From the NCBI GenBank assembly GCA_031292355.1, contig JARLHI010000075.1, positions 1 to 64,000 on the forward strand: a stretch of DNA of 64,000 nt, in the 5' to 3' direction. Origin of the DNA: Candidatus Obscuribacterales bacterium. Lineage in GTDB: Bacteria > Cyanobacteriota > Vampirovibrionia > Obscuribacterales > Obscuribacteraceae. A model generated the notes under the pieces. That model saw only the letters and a list, made by a program, of their open reading frames with translations. It ran no database searches and was not told where the DNA came from. Below are positions 52,516 to 60,640 of this stretch, piece by piece. Made by a program: the position numbers and the translations under genes. Position 1 is the stretch's first letter. Each line of letters opens with the position of its first letter.

Positions 52516-53844
52516 ATGGTCGAATCAAAAACTGCTGTGAAAACGAAATGCGAATATCAAAGTGGATTTGGTAATAGTTTTGAGACAGAGGCTCTAAAAG
52601 GTGCCCTGCCACGGGGTCAAAATTCACCTCAAAAAGTGCCATATGGTCTCTATGCAGAGCAATTGAGCGGCTCAGCATTTACCGTAGCTCGCCATGAAAA
52701 TCAGCGCTCGTGGCTCTATCGCATTCGTCCGTCTGTTTTGCACTCGCCTTTTAAATTAATCGACAATGCCTTGTTTAAAGGCAAACCAATAAGCCATCAA
52801 CCTGTTTCTCCAGAGCAATGGCGATGGGATCCAATGCCTTTCCCAAGTCCAAGTCAGCCGACTGACTTTATTTCTGGTCTGGTGACCATTGCAAGCAACG
52901 GTGGGAATGGGAACTGGCGGGGTTGCGCCGCCCATATCTATGCCATTAACGCGTCGATGAAAGAACGATTTTTCTATAACGCAGATGGCGAAATGCTCTT
53001 TGTTCCCGAAGATGGCTCTCTTCTCCTTAAAACTGAATTGGGCTCTCTGGAAATTACGGCAGGAGAAATTGCTGTAATTCCTCGCGGTATTCGCTTTCAG
53101 GTGATACTACTAACTGAAAGAGCCAGAGGTTATGTCTGCGAAAATTTCGGTTTGCCGCTACGCTTGCCTAATCTTGGCGTAATAGGTTCAAATGGACTTG
53201 CGAGCGCTCGCGATTTCCTTTCGCCGTGTGCGGCCTATGAGGAGCTCGAAGGCGACTTTCAATTAATTACTAAATTCGACAATAATTTGTGGAGTGCCGC
53301 CATCAACCATTCACCACTGAATGTAGTGGCATGGCACGGTAACTACACACCCTATAAATACGACCTCAGTAAATTTCAAGTCGTGAACACTGTCAGTTTC
53401 GATCATAGCGATCCATCTATTTTCACAGTGCTCAGTTCACCGTCTGAAGTGCCTGGTATAGCCAATCTCGACTTCGTCATTTTTCCACCGCGCTGGTCAG
53501 TGGCCGACAATACGTTTAGACCACCTTATTACCATCGCAATGTGATGAGCGAATTCATGGGTTTGATTCGCGGAACATATGATGCAAAACAAGAAGGTTT
53601 TGTCCCAGGTGGTGCCAGTTTGCACAACTGTCTATCTGCTCATGGCCCCGATGCCCAAACCTTTGCCGCAGCTTCGTCCGCTGAACTGAAACCAGCCTAT
53701 CTTTCCAACACTCTTGCTTTTATGTTTGAAAGTTCGCTGATATTTCAACCAACCGAGTTTGCTTTGTCCACAAACCTGCTGCAAAAAAACTATCTAGACT
53801 GCTGGCAGGGACTGCAGAATAATTTCGACAAGAATACCCCCTAG
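52516..53844 (+). CDS. hmgA: Homogentisate 1,2-dioxygenase
   Basis: The 442-residue product is full length and opens with the family signature YQSGFGNSFETEAL, then LPRGQNSPQKVPYGLYAEQL. The iron ligands are about His340 in YYHRN, Glu346 in MSEFMG and His370 in GASLHNC. A catalytic-base His is at about 274 in AWHGNYTPYKYD. It opens the aromatic ring of homogentisate with O2 to give maleylacetoacetate in tyrosine and phenylalanine breakdown, so the organism is probably capable of aerobic growth. No other tyrosine-pathway gene (hppD, fahA, maiA) is nearby. It is convergent with the VIT transporter, with eight bases between. Confidence 0.96.
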   Translation: MVESKTAVKTKCEYQSGFGNSFETEALKGALPRGQNSPQKVPYGLYAEQLSGSAFTVARHENQRSWLYRIRPSVLHSPFKLIDNALFKGKPISHQPVSPEQWRWDPMPFPSPSQPTDFISGLVTIASNGGNGNWRGCAAHIYAINASMKERFFYNADGEMLFVPEDGSLLLKTELGSLEITAGEIAVIPRGIRFQVILLTERARGYVCENFGLPLRLPNLGVIGSNGLASARDFLSPCAAYEELEGDFQLITKFDNNLWSAAINHSPLNVVAWHGNYTPYKYDLSKFQVVNTVSFDHSDPSIFTVLSSPSEVPGIANLDFVIFPPRWSVADNTFRPPYYHRNVMSEFMGLIRGTYDAKQEGFVPGGASLHNCLSAHGPDAQTFAAASSAELKPAYLSNTLAFMFESSLIFQPTEFALSTNLLQKNYLDCWQGLQNNFDKNTP

Positions 53845-53852
53845 TCAATTTG

Positions 53853-54581
53853 TCAACTGATCCATTTGGCGAGAAAATAGGCTGTTAGAGCTGCCACGCT
53901 GCCAATTGAAACCGTCTGCAAGGCTGACTTCAATGGCGGTTGCCCCGTAAAGGCACCTTTGACAAAACCGAAGATAAATAAAGCAAAGGCTGTCACCAGA
54001 CATGAGTACAACAAAGCCGCTCCGCTGTCTTTGCAGAAAACGTATGGAGCAAGCGGAATTAATCCGCCGAAAATGTACGACACAGCTATGGTCAAAGCGC
54101 TTGAATATGCTCTTTTAGGGTCCGGTTTTTCAATACCTAGCTCAAAACGCATCATAAAATTGACCCAGTCATTTGGTCTCAGTGCAAAAGCGCTGAGAAT
54201 GGGTTCTATTTCTGCTTCGCTCAAGCCATAGTCTTTGAAAATCAAACGAACTTCTTTTTTTTCTTCCTCGGGGATTTCAATTACTTCTTTGTGCTCGCGA
54301 TGGTGCTCACTGTCGTAATGCTCAGCTTCGCTTTTTGCAGCTAAATAACCACCGAGTCCCATTGCAATAGAGCCCGCGGCGATTTCGGCAAGTCCTGCTG
54401 TAATGACAAGGTGCGACGAAGCAACCGCGCCAGACAAACCAGCCGCTAGTGCAAAAGGAACGGTCAGTCCATCAGACATTCCGATAACTACATCGCGCAC
54501 CGTATCAGTTGCTGTAAAATGGCGTTCTCGGTGCCTTAGTAATGCCATTAGTGAAGCCTGATCATGATTTGTGATACCCAA
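53853..54581 (-). CDS. VIT1/CCC1 family iron/manganese transporter
   Basis: The 242-residue product, from TTG 54581 (ATG 54548 possible), carries the VIT motif DVVIGMSDGLTVPFALAAGL, then a second helix GLAEIAAGSIAMGLGGYLAA. An acidic cytosolic region (about 85-140, EVIEIPEEEKKEVR) probably binds metal, as in plant VIT1. Three further helices follow. VIT/CCC1 proteins move Fe(II) or Mn(II) out of the cytoplasm, coupled to protons. It may balance iron import by FeoB encoded 40 kb earlier in the window. It is monocistronic here. Confidence 0.9.
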   Translation of the reverse strand: MGITNHDQASLMALLRHRERHFTATDTVRDVVIGMSDGLTVPFALAAGLSGAVASSHLVITAGLAEIAAGSIAMGLGGYLAAKSEAEHYDSEHHREHKEVIEIPEEEKKEVRLIFKDYGLSEAEIEPILSAFALRPNDWVNFMMRFELGIEKPDPKRAYSSALTIAVSYIFGGLIPLAPYVFCKDSGAALLYSCLVTAFALFIFGFVKGAFTGQPPLKSALQTVSIGSVAALTAYFLAKWIS

Positions 54582-54833
54582 AAAAACACGACAAAAACAG
54601 CCTCACGCAGAAGAATTATTAGATAAAATTGACAGTGGCAGACACGTTATCAAGCGCCTGTATTGTGGAATACAAGTCTAGCGCGGCGGGCGTAGCGCTA
54701 TCAACGAATCTAACTTTCTGTATTGAAACTACAAAACCTGCTTGTATGCCCTGATCGACGCAGCAATTTGTTTGTCACAGCCCCTCTAGACTTCTCCGAA
54801 ATTATCAAAACACATTCAGAAATGGAACGGTAA

Positions 54834-56225
54834 ATGTTCAAACCTAGAAAAGAGGAACCCGTCAATCCGTCACCAACAGGCAAGATCACAATGCCTGTCG
54901 AAAGCGGTATGCCGAAAAGCAGGGTCATCAAAGCGCAAATGGACGAAGCCAACAAAAAACGCGGCTCAACTGTGGAACAAGCCTGGACGACATCCAAGCC
55001 AGACCAGAGATTCCTGCTTATGTGCAAATGGGAAGGTGGGGCAGCAAACCCCGTTTGGACCCTGTACGAAGAAACTTTAGAAGAGTCGAAAATGCACTTC
55101 AGTCAGGCATTTGACTCCTCTGATTTTTCAATGATGTACGACGTAATCTGTATGACCGTTCCATCAGATAACTCATTTGCAATTCCTGACGCTTTGAAGC
55201 CTTCTGATAAACCGGGCCGTGGATCATCTGACGGGCCTAGACCAGCCTCACCCAGTCCATCGCCGTCACCATATCCAGCGCCGTCACCATATCCAGCTCC
55301 ATCAACTTATCCAGCAGGCGGAGGCGGATTTGCTCCCGCTCCGACACCGGGATTTGCCCAAGCTCCGGCGCCACCACCTTCACCTTATCCGAGCTATCCT
55401 CAAAATTATCCGCCGCAACCGCCGCAGCCCGCTCCCTACCAGCAGCCACCACCTCAACCGATGCAGCAGGCGCCGTATAACCCTGCTCCTCCGAATCAAG
55501 GTTCGCCCTGGCAGCAAGGCTACGCGCCATCAGCTCCGCCACAAAACGCACCATATGCGCCATCGCACCCCTCATCTTCTGGATCATTTTCAGCGCAAAT
55601 AGACCCTGGTATTGAGAAGTCATCGCTCAATTCGACCTACAGCGATTTGATGCACAAACAAGCAAATGTCTTGCTGGGCACGCTCTTGTTTGAATCAGAA
55701 TTGATCAATCAAAACACTCTGGATGCGGCACTCAAAGTGCAAGAACTGGTGCGCGAGAATCAAATGTCGCCAGCTCAAGCCTCTGATGTGCTTAAGCGCC
55801 ACCATATGATGGGCGCGTCAATTGCCGATTACCTGTCGCCAGATGACTTTGATCTCGGCAAAAAGCCCAGCGCAAAGTCACCATCAACGGCCAAGCCGAC
55901 AGCTTCTACCGAGAAAGGTCAATTGCAACATGCTGCTTTCGATATTTTGCAAAAAGCCGGTTTGCTCAAGGAAGAAGACCTCAAAACTGCGACCGCTGTG
56001 CGAAGTAAACATGGTGGCGATATGCCATCAATTTTGCAGGCAGCTGGAAAACTAGACTCAACCACATATCTTGCCGCAGAAACCTGCATACCTTTAATCA
56101 AAAAGGGAGCGATGAAAGTAGAACAATGTATCATCGCTTTGAACTACTGTAATCGCAGTCGCGTGGATTTTGATTCGGCCCTTGATGAATTAGGTTGGGA
56201 AAATCCACGAAAAGCTGCAAAATAA
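54834..56225 (+). CDS. Protein with GspE-N-like modules and Pro-rich linker (paralog B)
   Basis: The 463-residue product has an N-terminal globular part (about 1-125, including RFLLMCKWEGGAANPVWTLY), a very Pro/Gln/Ala-rich linker (about 125-260) and a C-terminal part with two or three modules. Module stretches are VLLGTLLFESELINQNTLDA and FDILQKAGLLKEEDLKTATA. The end, SRVDFDSALDELGWENP, matches paralog A at 43816. The modules resemble the N-terminal domain of GspE/MshE-type ATPases, but no ATPase is present. It lies 48 bases before a diguanylate cyclase regulator, so it is a candidate c-di-GMP-responsive adaptor; that link is inferred from proximity and module likeness only. Confidence 0.75.
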   Translation: MFKPRKEEPVNPSPTGKITMPVESGMPKSRVIKAQMDEANKKRGSTVEQAWTTSKPDQRFLLMCKWEGGAANPVWTLYEETLEESKMHFSQAFDSSDFSMMYDVICMTVPSDNSFAIPDALKPSDKPGRGSSDGPRPASPSPSPSPYPAPSPYPAPSTYPAGGGGFAPAPTPGFAQAPAPPPSPYPSYPQNYPPQPPQPAPYQQPPPQPMQQAPYNPAPPNQGSPWQQGYAPSAPPQNAPYAPSHPSSSGSFSAQIDPGIEKSSLNSTYSDLMHKQANVLLGTLLFESELINQNTLDAALKVQELVRENQMSPAQASDVLKRHHMMGASIADYLSPDDFDLGKKPSAKSPSTAKPTASTEKGQLQHAAFDILQKAGLLKEEDLKTATAVRSKHGGDMPSILQAAGKLDSTTYLAAETCIPLIKKGAMKVEQCIIALNYCNRSRVDFDSALDELGWENPRKAAK

Positions 56226-56273
56226 TCACAATCCCTGGGTAAGATGTAGTAGCCTGGCGGCGTCTAAGGTACA

Positions 56274-58361
56274 TTGGCACCTGTGGGAAAAAACATACTC
56301 TTTTTAGAACCAGATCAGCAGTTTCGCAAGCTGATGGCTAACGTGCTGGAAGGACGTGGTCATAAAGTCGTGCAGGCTGAAGACCAGATTAAGGCCAACC
56401 TTGCTCTACAAGAAGAAAGGCTTGACCTGATAATCATCTCGGCGTCCTTGCCGGAACAAGCGGACATCGACTGGATCAGCAGCTTGCGTCAGGCTGGCAA
56501 TCCGGTGCAGATTGTTTTTGTCGGACAATCCTCGACGTCTGTTGCTTCTCTCAAAAACAAATTGATCAAAGATCTGGGCGTCTCTCTTTTAGTAGTCAAA
56601 CCAATTATTCCTTTTGTTTTTGGCGCTCAAATTGAAAGCCAATTTGCTTCGGATGATTCAGGAGATTCGGCACAACAAGCGGCTAAGCTCAAAGACTTCG
56701 AGACGATGTTCCTGGCATTAGTGACCAAATACGCGCATGTGTTGCCAAAAAAACTGAGTGATTTAGGCAAGGCTATACAAAACGCCAAAGCTAATCCAGA
56801 CGATGAACAATTTAGTAGTGAGGTCCGTTCACAAGCTCACAAAATCAAAGGCACAGGCGGCTCATTAGGCTTTCGGCGTGTCGGCGACATCATGGCCTAC
56901 ATCGAAGACATGGCGATGGTCATGCCTCAGAAACATGCTGATGAAAAACAACTTGCCTGGGCTGACCTTGAATCCAAATTGATCGACGCGCAGATTGCTG
57001 GCGACGAAGAAGCAGAAGAAGTCGCTCTTGTGGTATCAAGCAAAGATTCACCTCAAACATCACAGCATGCACCAGCAATGGCGCGCATTCTTGTGGTGGA
57101 CGAAGACTCAGGCTTTCTTGACGCCGTGGAAGAACTCGGTCGCGAAAGGTTAGTTGAAATCGTCAAAGCTGTAACCTTCAGAGACGCACTAGATAAGGCA
57201 TGCATAATGCCTCTGGATGCCGCCTTGATTAACGTCATCAACGAGACTCAAGAAGATTCATTCAAACTCGCTCGTGAATTGCGCGAGTTACCTGGTTACG
57301 AAAATTTGCCGCTTGCATTTATTTCAAGCAACGCCTTAATTAAGGATCGAGTGGAAGCTGCTCACGCAGGGGCTTCGCTCTATCTGGACAAACCACTGCG
57401 TTCTGATTCACTGGAAAAAGCAGTGCAACATCTGGTAGCAATTCGCCAGGGTGGCAGACCGCGTGTATTGATATGCGATGACGATGAGTTTTTTGCAAGC
57501 ACAGTAGCTCTCGTTTTGCGCAATGAAGGCATGATTGTCAAAACAATGCATAAGCCCGACGAAATTCTCAACGTCATGCAAGAGTTTCCGCCTGATATGC
57601 TTTTACTCGACGTGATGATGCCTGGTGTAACCGGCTTTGAAGTCTGTCGAATGCTCAGGCAAGTACCTCGCTGGCAGGATTTGCCCATTATCTTTCTGAC
57701 CGGACAAACTGGTGTCGACGCGCGTCTTGAAGCCTTTCGCTGCGGAGGCGACGACTATTTACCCAAGCCTGTCGTCAACGAAGAACTGCTGACACGCGTC
57801 AAAGTCAGACTCGATCGCTCGCGTTTGCTCAAAGAACGTTCAGACAAAGACACCATTACAGGTCTATTGCTTAGGCGCGCATTCTCTGAACAATTGGCAG
57901 GCATGTTAGCTGAAGCGAATCGCTTAAAAACCAGTTTCACATTGTGTCTACTAGACATAGATCACTTCAAAAAAGTAAACGACACCTATGGACACCTCTC
58001 AGGTGACCGTGTACTTGCCGGCTTTGGCGCGCTGTTAGCCAGACGCTTTCGAGTAGACGATCTACGCGGCCGCTGGGGCGGCGAAGAATTCGTTCTAGCC
58101 TTTCGCAGAGAAAGCAAACAAACGATGCAGGGCGCAGTTTTACGCGTACTCGACGAATTTAGCGATATGACGTTTCAGGCAGATGACGGCCAAGAATTTC
58201 ATGTCACCTTCAGTGGTGGCATGGCCAGCTTTCCAGAAGATGGCGAATCTGTCTACGAATTGCTGCAAACAGCAGATGCCAGACTTTACGAAGCCAAAAA
58301 GAACGGTCGTAAGCAAGTGTTGATAGGCTCGCTGAAGGACTCGGCTGCTACCGCCACTTAA
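56274..58361 (+). CDS. Multi-domain response regulator: REC-HPt-REC-REC-GGDEF (diguanylate cyclase)
   Basis: The 695-residue product, from TTG 56274 (AAGG four bases upstream), has in order REC1 (about 6-120), an HPt domain (about 140-245) with His189 in AHKIKGTGGS, REC2 (about 265-385), REC3 (about 395-515) and GGDEF (about 530-690). REC3 is intact (MLLLDVMMPGVTG). REC1 has Ser56 in place of the phosphoacceptor Asp (LIIISASLP) and REC2 has Asn (AALINVIN), so only REC3 should be phosphorylated. The GGDEF has LDIDHFKKVNDTYGH and WGGEEF, plus an RxxD I-site five residues before GGEEF (RVDDLRGRWGGEEF), predicting feedback inhibition by c-di-GMP. It follows paralog B by 48 bases. Confidence 0.93.
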   Translation: MAPVGKNILFLEPDQQFRKLMANVLEGRGHKVVQAEDQIKANLALQEERLDLIIISASLPEQADIDWISSLRQAGNPVQIVFVGQSSTSVASLKNKLIKDLGVSLLVVKPIIPFVFGAQIESQFASDDSGDSAQQAAKLKDFETMFLALVTKYAHVLPKKLSDLGKAIQNAKANPDDEQFSSEVRSQAHKIKGTGGSLGFRRVGDIMAYIEDMAMVMPQKHADEKQLAWADLESKLIDAQIAGDEEAEEVALVVSSKDSPQTSQHAPAMARILVVDEDSGFLDAVEELGRERLVEIVKAVTFRDALDKACIMPLDAALINVINETQEDSFKLARELRELPGYENLPLAFISSNALIKDRVEAAHAGASLYLDKPLRSDSLEKAVQHLVAIRQGGRPRVLICDDDEFFASTVALVLRNEGMIVKTMHKPDEILNVMQEFPPDMLLLDVMMPGVTGFEVCRMLRQVPRWQDLPIIFLTGQTGVDARLEAFRCGGDDYLPKPVVNEELLTRVKVRLDRSRLLKERSDKDTITGLLLRRAFSEQLAGMLAEANRLKTSFTLCLLDIDHFKKVNDTYGHLSGDRVLAGFGALLARRFRVDDLRGRWGGEEFVLAFRRESKQTMQGAVLRVLDEFSDMTFQADDGQEFHVTFSGGMASFPEDGESVYELLQTADARLYEAKKNGRKQVLIGSLKDSAATAT

Positions 58362-58364
58362 AGC

Positions 58365-58889
58365 CTATTTAGTTTTAGGTTTGGCTTTGCCTTTTCCATT
58401 GATAGCATCAAGATATTGCTGATCTTGAATTTGCTTTTCTAAGAGCTGTTGATTGATAGAAGCCTGAGCGTTGAAGTTCTGACCAGTTCTTAGATGCTGA
58501 TTAGCGAGATTATATTGCTCGACTGCCTCTTTGTATTTCTTTTGCGAAGAATACACCTGACCTTTCAAGGCGTATCCATCTGCGTTATTAGGGTCGGCTT
58601 TTATTGCCTCATCACCTTTAGCCATCGCTTCGTCGTATCTTTTCTGCTTCAGCAGAATCCTTCCGGCCGTCACTGGAAAAGTAGCATCGTTAGGTTTTAA
58701 TTTTGCAAGCTCGCTTAATTCAGCATTTTCTTCATCGACTTTACTCTGCTTGTCGTAAATGGCAAAGAGCAAACGATGCAGCATCTCGCGCCGCTCGGGC
58801 TCTGTGTCTGGCTGGGCAGCTTGCGCACGTTGAGAGAAACTCAAACTAACACATGCAAGCACGGTCAGGGCAAAAATTTTCCTAAGCAT
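58365..58889 (-). CDS. Exported TPR protein (third gene of TPR operon)
   Basis: The product has 174 residues from ATG 58889, which has GGAG six bases upstream; a TTG at 58892 is adjacent. A signal peptide (about 1-25) ends QRAQAAQ. Two or three TPRs follow (AGRILLKQKRYDEAMAKGDE and GQVYSSQKKYKEAVEQYNLA). A Lys-rich tail (NGKGKAKPKTK) ends the protein. Its mature N-terminus (RREMLHRLLFAIYDKQSKVD) matches the second gene of the operon (RKEAIHIMLLDIYNKQQKAD), so the two are paralogs. It is convergent with the diguanylate cyclase, three bases away. Confidence 0.8.
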   Translation of the reverse strand: MLRKIFALTVLACVSLSFSQRAQAAQPDTEPERREMLHRLLFAIYDKQSKVDEENAELSELAKLKPNDATFPVTAGRILLKQKRYDEAMAKGDEAIKADPNNADGYALKGQVYSSQKKYKEAVEQYNLANQHLRTGQNFNAQASINQQLLEKQIQDQQYLDAINGKGKAKPKTK

Positions 58890-58914
58890 CAATAACTCCG
58901 CTAAAATCTACCGA

Positions 58915-59442
58915 TTAATTGTCGTCTTCAGCTTCTTTCTGCTGTTTCTTCTGTTGTTCTTTGTATTGCTTCATTTGCTGGTCATGCTGAACATACTGTT
59001 GAGCCGTCCCCAAATGTTGTCTCCAATCCGTTCCACCTTGTCTTTGCGTAGTCACAGCTTTGGTGAGCACATTGACGGCGCCATTATAATTTGCAGTTTG
59101 CATGTAGCAAATACCAAGGTTTCCCCAATATTCTGCATTTGATGGATCATTTTTGGTGGCAATTAAAAACTGTGGAATAGCAGCTTTAAATTCATTCTTT
59201 TGTGCCAGCATTCGACCCAACTGACCATGCAAAACAGGGTCATTTGGTTTCAAGGCAATCAACGCCTTCAATTCACCGGCTGCAAGGTCCGCTTTTTGCT
59301 GCTTGTTGTAAATATCAAGCAGCATGATATGAATCGCTTCTTTTCGATCGCTGCCATCAGCATGAGCAGGCTGAGATCCAATTATCGATGCAGTCAACGT
59401 CATGGCGATAGCGCCAAGCGGACGCAAGAATTTCAATTCCAC
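58915..59442 (-). CDS. Exported TPR protein (second gene of TPR operon)
   Basis: The product has 175 residues from GTG 59442, which has GGAGG nine bases upstream; a GTG at 59466 overlaps the previous stop but lacks a site. A signal peptide covers about 1-28 (LRPLGAIAMTLTASIIGS, ending AHAD). TPRs follow (LGRMLAQKNEFKAAIPQFLI and GICYMQTANYNGAVNVLTKA). A Gln/Lys-rich tail (QMKQYKEQQKKQQKEAEDDN) is likely helical. It is a paralog of the gene downstream and lies between two other TPR genes. Confidence 0.8.
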   Translation of the reverse strand: MELKFLRPLGAIAMTLTASIIGSQPAHADGSDRKEAIHIMLLDIYNKQQKADLAAGELKALIALKPNDPVLHGQLGRMLAQKNEFKAAIPQFLIATKNDPSNAEYWGNLGICYMQTANYNGAVNVLTKAVTTQRQGGTDWRQHLGTAQQYVQHDQQMKQYKEQQKKQQKEAEDDN

Positions 59443-59465
59443 TGAAAACTTCCTCCGATTGGACA

Positions 59466-60491
59466 CTATTTCTGCAAGTACTTCATATTGTGACTTTCAA
59501 GCAAGCGGTCTAACTTGTCTAGATTGGTTTCTGTTGCTGGTTGTCGACCGTATGAGCCATAGTATGTCTTATATGCACCATGCTCTGGCACTGCAAATTC
59601 AATGAATAGAATCCACTTGCTGCCTTTTTCAGGCATCATTGTCTTTTCATCAAATTTCCAATTAGCAGGAGGCTCGCTGGCTGCTGGAACATGGAACGAA
59701 TAGGTAATTGGCAAAGCTCTGTTAAAGGGCGGTCCTTTAAGCAATTCCACCATATGGAAATTGGCTTTAGGCGGTGCATTGTAGCGAATTGAATCAGACT
59801 TTTCATAACCTTCATATTCAGCGATAACGATTGCCTCTGAGCGAATGGCATTGTCATAAGTCATCAACTCACGCCCCATGTCAGCATCGCCTGTTTTCGA
59901 ATCGACGCCAATTTTGTCTTCGTCATAAAGCTTCGTTGCACCGGTCGGAGCAACCGTTGTCGTTCCGGGTTTGGCATTGCCGGCTGGGTCAGGAGCTATC
60001 TTTGTCGATCCACCAGAGCCACCGTCGAGATCTTCGAGCTTAACTTCAAGTGGCTTGAATGGCGGCGGAGTGATATCGGCAGTAGCGAGAGCAGCTTTCA
60101 AATGAGGAATGGCTGCCTCGTAGTTATTTGTGTTGTAGAGGGCCACACCATAATCATATTCATAGAATTTTTTCTTGTCTGGCGCGAGCGAAAAAAGCTT
60201 ATCGAGAGCGCCAACTACGCGAGTATATTCCTTCGTTTTCTCGCACGCCTCGGCGACACCCTGATAAAACTCAGGATTATTAGAGTCGTAGCCAATGCAC
60301 TTTGTGAATTCATCGCGAGCGGTTGCATAATCGCCCTGATTCCATGCATGAGCAGCCTTGTTAGCATGTTTCGTCACCAGCACCGAGCCACCGATGGCAG
60401 CCGAGCCAGACTCCTGGGCAAACGCTGCAGACGTACTTGCACCAGCAAGAAGCAGCGACAAAGCAAGCAAATTCGATACGCGTTTAAACAT
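59466..60491 (-). CDS. Exported TPR protein with C-terminal beta domain (first gene of TPR operon)
   Basis: The 341-residue product has a signal peptide (about 1-26, ending AAFAQ). TPRs lie at about 45-140 (AWNQGDYATARDEFTKCIGY and NTNNYEAAIPHLKAALATAD). A linker with many Gly/Thr/Pro leads to a C-terminal beta-rich domain (about 205-325) with EAIVIAEYEGYEKS, FHMVELLKGPPFNRALPITY and SKWILFIEFAVPEHGAYKTY. That order resembles small exported domains that describe transition-metal or redox responses, but I cannot name it. GGGAG lies six bases before the ATG. It heads an operon of three TPR genes. Confidence 0.8.
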   Translation of the reverse strand: MFKRVSNLLALSLLLAGASTSAAFAQESGSAAIGGSVLVTKHANKAAHAWNQGDYATARDEFTKCIGYDSNNPEFYQGVAEACEKTKEYTRVVGALDKLFSLAPDKKKFYEYDYGVALYNTNNYEAAIPHLKAALATADITPPPFKPLEVKLEDLDGGSGGSTKIAPDPAGNAKPGTTTVAPTGATKLYDEDKIGVDSKTGDADMGRELMTYDNAIRSEAIVIAEYEGYEKSDSIRYNAPPKANFHMVELLKGPPFNRALPITYSFHVPAASEPPANWKFDEKTMMPEKGSKWILFIEFAVPEHGAYKTYYGSYGRQPATETNLDKLDRLLESHNMKYLQK

Positions 60492-60640
60492 TCAACTCTC
60501 CCTTACCAAAGCCAGAGAATTATCAGACAGAATCGAAACCAGTCCCATCCCCCGCTACTCACGTTTTACCACAATGCGTGGAATAAACATCCGCTCCGTA
60601 TAAGTTTTGCAGGACATTAACACTTGAGCTCGGTTGTAAA

